A stretch of 64,000 bases of DNA from Paragonimus westermani (Eukaryota; Platyhelminthes; Trematoda; Plagiorchiida; Troglotrematidae): NCBI GenBank assembly GCA_008508345.1, contig QNGE01000885.1, forward strand, positions 132,340 to 196,339, given 5' to 3'. The notes under the pieces were generated by a model. It was not told where the DNA came from. It did not search any database and worked only from the letters and a program-made list of their open reading frames with translations. Shown one piece after another: positions 34,201-49,200 of this stretch. Position numbers and translations under genes: made by a program. Positions within the stretch are counted from its first letter, which is position 1; every line of letters starts with the position of its first letter.

Positions 34201-37200
34201 ACTATATATACGCGAACGCTGGTTTGTCAAGTTACCTTTGGTTTGAGAGCAAATACATTCTCGGCTAAAGGTCACGGTCTTCTGTGTTCTTCTGGGTTTC
34301 CGGGTATCGTTAAGCGCTGTATTACGTGTTCGTGATTCGTATATTCCTGCGCTGTCAATTCTCGTTATTATTGACCACCGGGTCATAAGAGTTCCAAGGT
34401 CAGATGTTGATTTCTTAATCGTATACGTTCGGTGACGGCAGGTTAAACTGCTGTATCCCAACTGGGAATACATCACCTATGATTGTAAACAGTAGCAGGG
34501 TATACGAGAGAGGACATGCGTTTGCGGTGATCACAAAAACGGACAATGTATCTAACGTTGTTAGAAATCCGACTGCCGTAGGTGAATATTATATGCTCCA
34601 GTAAAAATATGATCCATAGGTTGGAACTGCTTAGCTTTCTAACAAGGTAGCTTAACGGTTTAGGGATGTGGAGGATAACACGGTCGTTTTTTTCATATTT
34701 CACAGAGTCATCATAAGCGCCACTGTAGCAACTCCCATCGAGAAGTACCGAAATCGTAACGTCAGCCGAACAGTAGTGTCTCAAAGGAGCCACAGACGTC
34801 CGTCGCCCGGGTTGTGCAGTTCAAACAGTCGAGGTGAAACTGTGCGATCTGAAACACAGCTGGATGAATTCTAACAAAAAGCACTCGGAAAGGGTTGTAC
34901 AATGTCATGCAGTCTGTGCAACAGTTTACAACATGTTTACACGTGTTACGCTAAACGGAGACTGCGCGAAACAGAAGTAAGAAAAGAGCACGCAGAGAAA
35001 AAACTCTCAGCTTTATAACTCGGAACATGTCAGGTATTAGACATACGAATGCAGCTACGTTCAACTATGACAAGTTGGACACGAGTTGAAACACTGCACT
35101 AGGAGTCAGTAGGTAGACACTGCATGAAGTAGCCAGACGGTGATCTCACATTGAGTGACAGCTGAATGAGAAAAACCGACGAAATCAATTGCATGAAACA
35201 GTTCAAGGTGCAAAATGAGTACCAACAATACAAATATAAGATGCGTACTTGGATGACTGACACCGAGAACAAATATAACTACAAACATTAAATGAAGTAG
35301 GTTAGCAATTGGCAGAGCGAGCGATAATGGAGTATTTTAGTGATAGATGGATAGCAAAATATTAACACAGGACCACTCCTTTTCACGCGGGAGACAATGA
35401 GAGAAGTTTATGAATGAACAAAGGGTGAGCAAACCACTGTCCAGGACTTACTGAGCCAAAACTGCAAGCTGGAAGTTTTGCCTAACAAAAAACAGCAACA
35501 GCAAAGAAACTAAGTTTTTGATTACAAACTAACACAATTGGGAAACTAGTCTGAAATTGTCCAAAAGGGACCAGTTGGATTTAGAAGTGGCATTCCGTTT
35601 TCAGATCCTTAGAAATCTCACAAGTGTACTCAAGGCTAACGCCTTCAACGAACATTAGTATAAGAAACAGTATGGTAAGGTGCAAAGCCATCAAAAGAGT
35701 GGCGCTATCTAAACTCGCTCATTCAGAGCACGAAATGATGGGGTGGTGATAACATAAACAACCAATCGGAGTTCGGATCCGGTTGTTTGGGCAGCCCGAA
35801 AGTATTAAGCCCACACGTACGCGTCGCATGGCAGACAAGACATTGAAGTACAAAACGTGAAACTCCACCTTTTTTGTACGCTAAATCAAGTCAGTCACCT
35901 CGAGAAGTGGAGTTTCAGTAGTGAAACGAAGTGTATCCCTCACGGCATTACTCAATTTCCAGTCAAGCGAGGTCCTGGATACACAGAACGTTCTTTGATT
36001 ATGGTAATGTTACTGGAAGGTCCTGGCATGCGATCACGCTGCTATTGCAACCAAACCTGTGCTCACGATGGCACCTACGTCAGGTAGTGTTCGGTGTGGG
36101 CATACCCCCAGAGGAAACCACTTTCGCCTAAGAAACGCTCTTACGACATACTAAAAACTCGGACAACTCCATTGAAGAAACAAACCACCAAAAGGGAAAC
36201 GCTTTCCAGGGTTTGAAATGGGTCCAGTCTCCCTGGAGGTAAACAGTATGGTAGTCTTGTCAAATTGAACGTAGTTTGCCTACGTCTCAACAGTGGAGCG
36301 GATCACTAATGTAATTAAATCTGTTTGTGAGCAATCATCCCGCATCGATCATATAAGATAGAATCCGAACTACACCCAATTGATGAGGCTTACTCAGCAG
36401 TATTTTTGCCCACCGAATCACTTCGAACAAAGGTCCATCATATGAACCTTGGAGTAAGTGAGCAGTGCTTACTGGACTGCATATTACAGATTTCGCTTTG
36501 GAAGCTGAGCACTTGGAACTATTGACTCGAGTGACACAATTCCAGTACTGCCTGAAGGCACTTCTGCAGGAAAACGCAAAAGATCAGACTTAAGTGTGAC
36601 CAAATTTTCGGAGCATCCTGAAACGGTAACCAGCTGAATGATATTCAGCAAAATATCTTTCTGAACGCAGAACCGGTCTAACGACTGTTTACAGCCGTTG
36701 GAACGTTCGGTTGGTCGAGAAATCCTTAGTGTGAAGCAGTGTTGTGCGGATACCGCACGACAGTTTTCAGGTCTGCGTGTGGTTACGCTGTTGCACAACG
36801 GCAAAAACAGATGGTATAGAGCTAGTTAATCTTATTTCCATCATCTAGTTCGAATGGCACGCGGATGCTATCGTGGTTTACCTCAACGACCCGATGAGAC
36901 TCAATAAAGTCGAAATAGCTGTCTATCACTTCACTGGTGTTCACTGAAGCCAACTGTTTGCGTTGGGCCACGCTCACAGCGATCAGACGGCATAGGATTC
37001 CAACGCTCCCCTCCAAGAATGAACACCTCCACTCTCTCCCTCTCTGTGCGGTTTTTTGGTTGCGAGAGAGTATTATATGATCAAACGAGATGTGATTAGA
37101 AGACGTTAAACACTGAAAAGTGTACACGTAAAGATAGAAAGCAAATAAAATTTAAAACAACCTATAACACGTTGGGTCAATATATGAAGAAACACAGTTT

Positions 37201-40200
37201 TAGGCACATATACTTGTGACGATTAAAACGTAAGCAGACCACGAATTGAAATTCCAATGATGTTGCAAACATGCGAGGGGGTAACTAACCTATAACGCCA
37301 GTTTTCCCGCCACCAACGCCGCCACATGCAGGGTTGACGATCAGAGAGTTTTGGCTGAACGTGCCTGGAATGGACACGGGCGGCGTCACAAGGTTGGACG
37401 ACGGCGTCGGATTAGACCGATTGACGAAAGTGCCGGGAACTGCCACGCCGGAATTTGACAACTTGGATACATAGGCGGTTGCTGACGGATGACCGGCCAT
37501 AGCAACACCAGGCGGGTGTACGGGCGATAAACGACCTGGGTCGACTGAAAGAGTAGATTTGAGCTGAGAAGCAGAACCGACAACCGAGCCAACGGATGTG
37601 GGTATAGCCGATGAGGGGACTGTTTTCCCACCAGTTGACTGATCGGACTGGCCAACAAAGGGCTGAGGCACGGTCAGACATTGTTGAAAGATGTTGTCGA
37701 CGAGTAGGTCATCTAGCCGGAGACCACGTGGATTAAACGTTGATGAGCCTGGAGAGGTTGGGATTACATTGGTTCGGGGTTTGGTCTGCCCATCGTTGAT
37801 ACGAACAGCTGTAAGCATATTGGTCATTAGTTCGCCTGGCACAAAAAGAACGAAAACAACCAGAATAAGGACGTATAGGTGAACACACGCTCCCGATAAC
37901 TCAAGTTCAGACAATAACAATTATAGAGAGGAGCCACAGGTAGCGACTTGATTTAACGAAGCAGCGATAGGTTGCTCTGTTCGTTGTGCCAGGCTGATCT
38001 TTTGGTTGAATCGTGTGGATTCGTAGGCAATCCCATCAGCTTGTGAAGAAGATAGGTGCAACACTCAAACACCACCTATGATCATATAACAGTGAGTTGA
38101 GTAGCCTGTTTTCGGTAGTGATGGGTGTACCAAATCGGATGGCAATCTGAGAGGTGAAGCGGCCCGCGATAGCCCACTGGGAAAGAGCAGTCAATGTCCC
38201 TCCAGTGCATACAGCCGGTCAGATGTGTCAGGATAGCGCTGTTGATCGATCGTGCTTCACAATGTTTTAACCAACGTGGTGGTATTCCTGAGTTCACACT
38301 GAGACCGGCACAACCTCCTCCATCGAAACAAATGAAAGACACACAGATGAGGTTTGGATCAACACTCTTCATTATTGAATCAAAGAAATGGGGATATGGT
38401 GGAATGAACGGGAAGCACACTAGTGGCAAAGGCCTCGCTATCTGTCCAAGCCCCTACAGTGACCATTCAGTGGCGCTGTCACCTTCGAACAGCAATCACA
38501 TAAACACACACACCATCCTGATGAACTCAAAATTTTAAATATATGACAGAACATACTGATCGACCACTAACATGGTTTTTCGTGATAAGATCGGTTGATC
38601 TTTCAATATAATTTACATTGCCCCTCTACATAATTACACCACCATGAATAAAAATGTTCGAAAACATGTCTAACGGTTAGCGGCAAAATTAAGTATAATT
38701 AAAATGCGCTAAACACAGGGATGATTTAGTCATATCCACCACATGGCGAAGCAGAGTAAAAATCCAGAAAGACGGAAAGTAACGAATTAGGATCAAACAA
38801 GAGAAAAGTATAGAGTTTGTATAAGATCAAATCACTATGATGTCAATCTAACTCAAAATGAACAGTGTTGCCTTTTAATCACCGACCCACAGGTGCTCGT
38901 ACAGGTGTACGAGCATTCAGATACAGATGTTCACACGTCCCAGACGGTGCATAAACAGAAGGGGTGAAACCACTAAGGCTATACTATGCACGCCTCGGGT
39001 TTTGATAAGTGTAACTTTCAAGTGTTCATTAAAACGGCCAGAAAATTACTGTCGAGTGGAGTTAGAAAACATTAACCGAATAAGTAACATAATGTCCACA
39101 TGTATTCCTAGCACGAAAATGACTGGAAAAATTCTAACTTACTGGTACCTCCTAATTCTGTATGCGAAAACACAGGCGGTGGAGTGGCCAATACGCCAGG
39201 CGGAAGAGTGGGTCTTTTAGTGGGACCCGTGCCGATACCTGGAACGGCTTGTACCAAGGTTGGCAACAGTGGGGCCCGCAAGTCAACCGCAGCAAATCGG
39301 TCTGCTCCGCTGAGCACTCCACCAGACCCAGTGGCGCCTTGAATGATCACGTTCGATCGAGCACGGTCTAACATATTTCGCAAATGATTCAACAGCTTTG
39401 GAGTGGTGCAATGGAAAGTGGGATCGACTGAGCCGAGCACCTCTTCATCACGTGGTGGTACCGAAGGGTGTCCACGATATGGTAGTTGGCGGTGGATTGG
39501 ACACTCAAGTGCAATGAATAACCAAACCATGGCGATTGGGAGCGCGTGTGAACGTGCTAGAATAGGCGTTGGCTCAAGCGTCGTGACAGCATGCTCATTT
39601 GTACCGAACAAACCATTCACCGGTCTGTTTGAAGGTTGCTGAGGTCCCCTGGTGTGGTTGTGATTTATAAGGGTCTTCTCCACACCGAACGGACCAATTT
39701 CGATATCCACTGACAGCAAGGATGAAAATAGAGGTGAAAATGAGTGCAGAGCAAGTGGTAAAGGTTTAGTTTAAGTGAAGCGCAGTGCAAGCTAGACCCC
39801 ACTAAATTCAAACCAGGAGACGTGCTGAGATCTAGAGGGATCTAGAGGAAAACACACTACTACTGACAGTTCAGTTTAACAGCGCTTACACAGTACAGCC
39901 AGGGAAGTGAGAAGCAATACAGCGGTCCGAAATGATGTGAAATACAAAATGGGCAAACCAGATGAGTACTTACGGTGAATTGTCCGGTTCACGTCACACG
40001 GATGGTCAAATTGAACGTGTACGTGGTCGACTGAGACAATGTTGACGATGAAATGAAACGTGAGTGCATCATCTAAAAGTGAACGTAACAAAAACGAAAT
40101 AATCATAGTCAGCATTAACGGCAGTATAACAACAGTTGAAACCGACATTGTATTGTCATACAACTTTCCATAATACACTGTGGTAGTTGAGAATGGTGAA

Positions 40201-43200
40201 ATAAGTGGTCCGGTTTGATGATTCAAACGTCTGGTTGCTCGTCAAGCTCAATAAATGAATTACAAACTTTACATCACTGAACGGGGTAAAATCAGCAATG
40301 CGGAAATGGCATGAGTGATGCGGTTGGCGAAGCTCGATAAATGCCTCCTTGTGTACGCTGTAAGATGAACATCCGATCTGAAGTGTGATTAGTCGCGTTT
40401 TTCAGTCCGACTATTGTTAATGTACTTAAAAGTGGACATTCGCCAAACTTCCTCAATCAGGAACGCTCAAACCCATAAAAAGTGATATCAACGCGTATGC
40501 AACCTAAATGCTAGGCTCTATGAACAACCAAGCAAAAGATATAGGTAAAACACAATAGGAGAAACAAAGGGAATGGAAACACCAACTAAACAAGAACGAT
40601 TAGGAATCAGTGCTCAAACAATCAGGATCAAAATACGTGTATTCCGTGAACAACATGCAACAACAAGCAATCAGTTGCTTAACAGGGGAAGGGCGTGCGG
40701 TATCAACGGGACACTTTCCCTGCAACCCGCACTGTTTCGCTCCACCATTTCTCCTTACTCCAGAGGTAGCTCGATAGAAAACGCCCACCGTTATCCACAC
40801 TACTGAGTCCGATCACTTGTCACCTCTTGTACCGGTTCCACTCACAGAGGCGATGATTCACGAGGATCCCAGCCTAACAAATGAAGTCGACTAACAATTT
40901 CAAACACACTAGCGAATGTGTTCCGTCTTCGATCGAGTTCTCCGTGGACTGTGTGCATCTTGCGCCAGTGAGCCGAAAGCGTGGCAAAAGTTGAGCCCTT
41001 TCATGGACGGTTGATATTCCTAATGATATCATAACACCAACATCAATACGGTTCCAAGGTATAGATGAGTGGACTTGTTAGGGCACCACCGCTATAAAAA
41101 TCGGTCCATAAACCTCACAGTTGTGTAGCAGTTAAAGTCATCCAACGAGTGTGATGGAATACAGAGACCGATAATAAAAACTGCCAGTGCGTTCGGCAAC
41201 GATGAATGCAACTTCTAACTGCATAGTTATTCTGATTGCGATCCTACAAATGTAGCCGTCAAGTTAACCATCTCGCCCTCGGATACGAACGAAGTTGCCC
41301 AGGATCACCCAGATCTTAAAAATACAAAATCCAACATCACTTTCCGCACTCCCCTTATTCGTGAAACAGCCACTGAAAGCATAGATTCATTACCGAGTAG
41401 TTGTCACAACGCTGGAGCGAAACAGGGAAATGATCAGAGGAGAGATTTCCTTTGTGCGACAACGTCATACAGGTTAGCGGCTCTGCCGTCCACATTATTG
41501 GCCACAAGCATTGCGCAAGATATGTAATTAACGTTTTTTTTTGTTGGAACTTGGTTGGCGGCATCTGATTCGGATTAGCCTGTCACAGTGACCGAAGCCA
41601 AAGGACGCCTGCGCTTATCCATCACTGCAATTGGTTTGCGCTGCACCAATTGCAGTTCCACCAACACACCACATATCCAGTGTAAACCCGAAGGAATAAG
41701 ACCGGGAGGTGTGCCAGTGAGGCCTTTCTATCCAGCCGGCCAATGCTGGTTAGCCATTTGATTGGCTAATAAGGAAAGGGAACCCTTATCTCTCGGAAAC
41801 TAAACAGAGAGAGGCTGCAATGACGAGATCTACACTGAGAAGAAAGATTTTTGAAGTGTAATACAAGAAGCGTTGCAGTATAGGATTGCAGCTTAGTGCA
41901 ACCTAAAGAAGATGGGAATGAAAAGCAAAGTTCTCGCCCAACTATGAAAAGCCAGGCAGACCATTCATCATACAATGCACCAACAAAGCCGAAGAAAGGA
42001 ATGGACAGAAGTCCACAGACACTCCCGCAACTGCTTTTTGTCTGGCTGCTCCCCTTTGGCCAATCTGACAAGGTTGAACCCGCAAGGACCGAAGTCACAG
42101 TCAGCACAGCCCTCAGGATCTAAACAGCACGCAAGCCTGACCACCACGCCAAGGTAGCAGAAAGGGTCAGTGAGGCAGGCTAACCAAGTACAGAATAAAA
42201 CAAATTGAAAATAATACAAGAGGCAAAAATAAACGGGACATCTTGGAATTCTGCGATAACGCATAGTGTCAGAGAACAACTGGCAACCAACATTGTTTAC
42301 GGAGTGAGTTTACTCACCCAGAACGACGCGGTCGCTTAAACAAATCTAATTCAAATTTGCTTTCGGTCTCTTTGAGTACGCTTTGGTTGACTGTGTGCAT
42401 AAAGATGTGGAACTGTTTCTGAGTACAAACGTTCGAGGGTTACGGTATATGCATGAGGCTTACTTAATTTTTGGTGTTTCACTGGCAACTGAAAATCTTC
42501 AACAGATGCGAGAATTTAAATCATCAGGTTGGAGTGACCTTTTCATTCGCAGGGAACAAAGTTTTGTTGACAGACTGGCACAGAAATAGGATCAAGCAGT
42601 GTGCAACATTCAACACAATGTCTGTGTTCACACACAACCGTCTCCAAATCAGTGCAATAGCATCACGAGAACAAGAAGTTAGAAATTACAATGTCTATCG
42701 GTGTGCCCACTGAATGGACAAACGTTATCGACTGTTCTGCCCAAAAGTTTCCTTTCACAGGCTTTGCTAGTTTCAACACATCTCATGAATGATATACTGC
42801 TTGCGAATGCTGGGTTCGGCTGGAAGTGACGGTTCAATAGCCAACTTGTGAACTGCATTGAAAGCATGGGGACTTGGAAATCATCGTTTGGTTCAGTATG
42901 GCATCGTTAGTGACAACCAAAAGAAGAGTCACAGTTGGTTGGAAATGTCGTCTTGTATGCTAAAGAAACCTAGTCAGTAATGTTCACGCTGCAGGACTTG
43001 TGCTCCGCGGAATAAATTTTCCCTCTTTTCTCCATGTTACGTTCGTTACATTTATTGTGACGCTGATATAAGGTGGATAGGTATAAGTATACATACGATT
43101 AGCAGGAGTATGCGCTTGCTCGCGTTCCATAAGATCATCATTTGGGACTGGTGGGCAAGGTTACCCGTGGGAGCTGCATCAGTCGCAATGGAATGCCCGG

Positions 43201-46200
43201 TAAGATTAGAAATCGTATCACTCAAGCCTACATGGAAGTGACCAACTTAGGAGATCCGAGAAGTAGGCACAACCCCAGTCTCTTTTTGGAGTACCAAGAA
43301 CAAACAGTCCTGTACGGCTGAGAAAAATGTGGAAGCCCAGAGACTATTAGCCTTCAGCCACCAACCTCACCGAGACAGTAAGGGCGTGTGTTGTGAACAT
43401 CACACTAATAATGATAACAAGGTTCTCTGATGTATGTGCAAAGAAGGAAATAGCCTGACAGTAGCGATTTACCGGTCCCACAAACATGCTAGCACATGTC
43501 CAAACACAAGGATTGATGACAGGTGAGCATCTCCAAGCATGTACTTCGAATGATTCACCTAGACTTTCTTGCGCAACATACGAAAACACGAGAACATCTG
43601 AGAAAATAATGCTGTAAATGAGTTTGACATAAAACAGTCCCACCATGTTCCAAAAACGCCTTAGCAAGCGAAAGTTCAGGTGAAAAAAAGACGACGGCAA
43701 AAAGTTAGAGATTTTATGAAACCGATATCCCACTGGGATTGCTTTTGATGAGAAATGACCGTACACCTACTCGGGCAAATTTAATTGAGGCTCATGCAAA
43801 TGCTGTTTCCAGTGCCCTGTCTTCAGAAACAAGAATACCCCATACGGAGAGAACGAGTTAGTGTAAGCGGAAATTGTCAGGTTTTACTGTGCGAATGAAG
43901 AAAAACAAACCCGCTCGAATGAATTAACTGCGTTATCTGGGTATGCCTATTATTCGAACCATGTCAAATCGGTTAGGGAATCCACATAATTTATTATCAA
44001 TGTATTGACCGCACCATGATCACCTTAGCAGAAATAAACGTCACATGGACTTAGAAGTTTTGTCAGAGATAGTAGGGATATCTTCTGAATACACTATTCC
44101 CTATCTGCTCGATGAGGTCGACAGGTACGAGGTTCTCAGTAACGTCCACCGAAGTAGAGTGATGAAGTATGTCAAGCTGAGATACAATGCTGAAATAATA
44201 CACTGTAGAAAAGGGGTTTCTAGGCGAGGGTCGGAGCCCGAGATGGCGCAGTGTAATGATCACTATCCGTTCGAGACTCGACCTACTTTGGGCAAAATTT
44301 GAATGCGATGCAAAAGCTGATTGCAACGGACTGAGTAACTCTTGGGCACTTCAGATTTGTATGACGTCTGTGTTGACCCGAGCGACCAGTAAGCGGATAT
44401 ACTGGATAGAATTTGCAGGCAGATTCGATTGAGTCATGGTGGTAGATTTCAAATAGAGTGCAAAAAACGTAAACAGATTCATGTGGACTAACGGACCTAG
44501 AAACGAAACAGAAAGCACGAATAAACGTGCTTTACCGATTACGGGCAATCAAGGAATAGAAGCCCTATTAAGTGAGAAGTCAGAAATTTTACACTGTTTC
44601 ATACCCCTTCATTCTGAAAATAATTCGTTCGTCAATAGCGCGGTCCATCGGACTAAAGTGGATTGGAGAAAATACTCCTGACAGCGGAGCCATCCATTAG
44701 ATGTTTAAACTTCCCGTGCTTTAAGCGTGCTGAGGAAACTCCTCTTTTTTTTCAAATAACACTCTTAACAATAGGTAGTTCACCATGCCCAACACAAACT
44801 CACGTAAACCACTGGAATGCAGTCTCATCGAGCACGCAGACTTTTGTTCCACTTGTAAGTAATCTCTACCTCTAGATGGTTAACTTCCCATGTGTCCCTT
44901 GCCCAATATGAAAATCTGGACAATTTTTGGGTACAAACCCATAGACACGACTGCTGAGATTTGTACACGTTTCTAATAGCTTTTTTAAAGTTTGCGACTT
45001 CCCATCGATCGGGAGTTTTCTTTACACTCACCAGACTGAGTCGCAAATATGTCACACGTATCGTTCCGAACTTTAAACGTGTGACCGGTTTTGACGGACC
45101 AAGAGGTAAACCACATTTACTCAAACAGTATAAATTAAATCCTAGTGACGTGCATTAATCGAGACCGTGAAATATAGTGACATTAAAGAAGGAAGCCACT
45201 AAGTGAGTGGCAGCCACTGTGACAGTTCAAGACCAACAACCGAGTCTCAAAGCAAGTGCAACATTGCAATCATGGGCTCACGAAAAATGTGACTTCATCG
45301 TAGGAAGGAAAATGTTGAGAAACACTACTTTCCAAGATGTTACACTTTAAGTCTAAGGAAACACAGGAAGTACACACAAAGGAATCAAAAGTATCGAAGC
45401 GTTAGGGGCAGTAGGCAGACTTAAGTATTAACACTAACAGCATTCGACTGGCTGGAATTTCTGAAATCGAGGGCAAAAAATAATCAAGACAATTTGGCTA
45501 CTTGAAAGTAGTCAATTACTTTGGCGAAAAATATGGAATTCAACACGAAAGCAAGGACTGAAGGCAGCTACGTCAAGTCCCTTGCACAAAACTGCATCCA
45601 CCAAGTAAACAGCCCCAAAACGAGGTCATAAGTTCTAGAGGGAAACCCAGGATCATAAAAGTTTCAAATCAATCAATCACGAATTTGCAGTATTACAATG
45701 AATCTCCACCGCTAACGACATGCTTACAACAGCGAAGATGGCACACGATAATGGTTCACAAACTTTTAAGCTTATCGCTCCTTTACTGTCCTACGTCCAG
45801 TTGGCTCCAAAAACGTAACATCGTCGATCTCTCCTCACGGAACATTTATTATGTGAGAATTAAGATCAAAACAGTGTCGAATAAACACATTAGTTAACAT
45901 AATCCAATACATAAAGCTACATTGTACACAGTCACGAGGTGGGGGAAACAATAGACAATTATACAGAAGACGGTGAAAATTGCCACAATTACACCAATGC
46001 ATGAGTGGTGCAAAAACAATGAAGAGGAGGATTTTCAGGAGGAGGAGGAGAAGAAGATCACAGACGGAGATGGTGAGGTAGAGCAGAAATCTTTTACTGC
46101 TTTGATAAACTCAATGTGAAAAATCGAATTCAAGGAGCAGATAACGGAGTGAGACTAAGAGTTCAATGAGAAACGTTTGAATGAACGGAAATATGAGGAA

Positions 46201-49200
46201 CAAATTAGAGTTCAATAGAACATAGGTAGAGAAAGAAAACGTTTATGGATATGGAATTTATGGGTCTAAGGTTGAACCGTCCTCTGCACACTACAGCCAA
46301 CCTGTCAAACATGTAATCAAACAGAAGTGCTCAGCTGAAAACGAGCAAACAGACACTTGGTACCCCTGGACATATGCGCTTTAATAAGTATTAAGCAGGT
46401 GAACGGTCAACAAGTGACCGTTTTACAACTACTTGACGCATGCTAACAAACATCAACGTATACCCCCGCAAACCAGGCTCCATGCATTCTGTCTTTACAG
46501 TATCCGCACAAGCACACAGAGGAGGGCTAAAGTAATCAAGTCGATGAGATGAAGCGGTTGCTGATCGTTCTGTCCGGACCAACATACTTGAGAATATTTT
46601 ACTATCGTGTAGTCAAGAATCCTGTTGAGACTCTCGTGGAGCCCAGTAGTACTTTTCACTGCACTTAGTCAACAAAACATACCATGCATGCTTGGCAACT
46701 TCCCTATGGTCTAGCAGCGTGTGCGCAAGCTGCCAATGTCTAATAACAATGGGAAGTGCAGTAGCTGTCCGACTATGGTACGCATAAGAAGGGGCACTTG
46801 ATAGTGCCCACGTTTGGGCTGTATTAGTATGGATAGAATTGTCTTCGATCATCAAGATACAATGCCCGTCATTCCAAAGTAGGCTGAGTTTGCACGCTTC
46901 AACTGCTGGTGAAGTTCCGACAGTTATGTTCTACATTTACTCTCACCACCGACATACACATTTCTTAGCTCCCGTCATCCTGAATGTCAAGATGTTTTTA
47001 GGATTCTGTAAATGAGGTTGAGCATTGCATCACGTCGACGCAGATACCACGTAAAGCACAATCATGGACAAGAGCTACGCAAAAGATTCACGGTTCCCGA
47101 GGTAATGCAACACTTTTAACACAAAAAGAGTGTGTATTCACTAAGCACATTTCCCACAACTCATCATGGAAGTACGATTGTCTCCAGGTGCATTCACTAT
47201 AGGGCTCCCAATGTTGTAGTTGAGGTCGGCATGTGTTAGAAAACTGTATACGCCATCTGTAGGCTTTTGAATGGGTGCGCAAAGCTTTCATGTAGAGGCA
47301 TCGCCCGTTACTTCCGTAACTGCCTAGAATTTGTCATACCTGAATACTTTTGTGCCACTGAACGTGATGTATGTAAAACATTGACCAGTTCATGCTGTTC
47401 ACCGTCAATTGTCATCAACGATGTTTAAAATGGAATTGTTTCCGTAAAAGAACACACGTAGTGGCCTTACCAACTGCTTCCAAGTGAGACTTCTGTAGGT
47501 AAGTATCATAGGAATAAGATGAGCAAATGACTAAATATTCGTCGAAATCCCCCGGCAATTCTGTCTTTAAAGGATACGAGGTCTTGTTCTCCAAGGTGTC
47601 TGGACGGAAACGGAAGCGTTTTTTTGGCAGCCGAAGTTCATTAGAGAACCTGTGGTCGATGGCTTAAAATGTTTTAAGTATGCACCAGTAAATTCGATTA
47701 TACGAACCTCATGCATAGGAGTACACACGAGTTAATTGCCGGGGTGAGATTTTGTACGCATAGAGACGACCTGGACAAACGTTTTATTCGGCTACCAACC
47801 TTGATGGTTACTGACTGTGCATTTCACTTCATTTACACTATGTGCACCATATATCCCCAAATATTTGTGCAACGCACTCACGTGATCGCAGGAGAGGTGA
47901 TGTGTCTTACACAGCGCAGGCGGGGTCAATGAGCCCTCGCCCATCAAACACGTGAGAATAAACATTCTTCCGTCTATTAGCCTGGAGTTTCAGTCTTGTG
48001 AGAGCAGTTGAGAGTAAATTTAAAATATCTTGCAATTTGAACTTGGAATCGGCACATAATAGCGATAGAATGTGTAACCTTCTAATAGGATACCAGGTTC
48101 AGATCTATAACCGCGATTAACCACAGGCTGTGGCTGACCACCTCGTCACGAAGTGTTGTCGTCCATTGGTAAGGATTGTTGCATCTTCCAAACCAGGTGG
48201 ATGGCACGTATCAACCTTGCTCGTGCGGATGACCAAGGTATTCGCGACTCGGGAACAGGTCACCACCAGGCCACCTTCCGGATTCTTCTAACCATCAGCG
48301 GCCTCAGTAAACAAGGCGTGGTGTGGCAGACGTTGCAGCAACATACGGGATACGTGATGCAACCAACGAGGAATATACATTTCCACTATCTCGGTTATCC
48401 GCAACGAATTTCCACATTTCCCAGAAAGGTGTTGAGGGAATACCACGTTCCTCACACAGTCAGCCCAATCGATGCTAACTGATGGAGACAACTCTGGTCG
48501 AATATCGAGAGTCTATATACATCTTCCGCACGAATGGGTGGGAATTCTGATCCGCACAGCAAAACTGAAAACACGCGTTGCATTGTAAACTTTGCCTTCA
48601 AGTAACAAATGGACGGAATTGTGGTGCCACAAGTGACGTAGTTTGGCAAATCCATTACGTGTTTTCACCACCCTACTGAACAGTTCAACACCAGTAATAC
48701 ACGTTGATGAGATGATACCACCCGAAGAGGTGAACTAATAAACAACCTCGAGGGGACTGCTAGCAATAACAACTACAGCATCAGTTCCAACACAATCTTG
48801 TAACATTTTACACTTTGAAAGTGCACACTACACAAACCAGTCATATTGTAGCGAGAAGGGTCCAATAAAGCAAAATCTTTATTGTCCAAATCGCCAGTCA
48901 CATGCAACGCGCGCTCTCTCGTTTATGAGTCATAATTCCAACCCGCAACACCCCCGGTTTCCGTTCACACGCCGTGTGAACTTCTGACCGGTTTACGTGT
49001 GTGATCGGCGCCTTCTATCGGGGGGTTTTCTGCCTGCCATTCCTCGTCTGTTTGTCCGATTTCGTTGCGCGATGGCTCGTCCGGCTGCTCGTGCTGTCAG
49101 CCATCCACCCAATGTTGGCCTTGACCGTATTCCAACATCGTGTCGAGATGTTCCTCTAAATGTTGAAAAAACCACGCCTCCGATCTGGCCATCTGTCGTA

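Larger units (their letters stand above)
29260..37289 (-). other. MED1 intron 7
   Basis: 8.0 kb. It holds the 54-nt cassette candidate at 30,653-30,706 and a promoter-like, possibly LTR-derived stretch near 34.1-34.4 kb. Minus frames at 36,484-37,127 were tested as exons and rejected on phase. Confidence 0.6.

Noticed and set aside
36484..37127. Two adjacent minus frames (106 and 101 codons) that looked like MED1 exons with a 110-bp intron
   Set aside because: The apparent gtaaac donor leaves phase 0 while the acceptor needs phase 2, and exons 6, 7 and 8 join without them. They are best seen as intronic.
44244..44279. Box A (TGGCGCAGTGT) and box B-like (GTTCGAGACTC) pair suggesting a tRNA gene or SINE head
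   Set aside because: Only about 15 bases separate the boxes, too close for a tRNA, and no acceptor stem or SINE body follows.
46391..46855. Minus frames weakly like a gypsy integrase zinc-binding region
   Set aside because: Only a short stretch (LLDHREVAKHAW...YYWAP) fits; the Cys pair and catalytic core could not be traced, so it is not listed as a feature.
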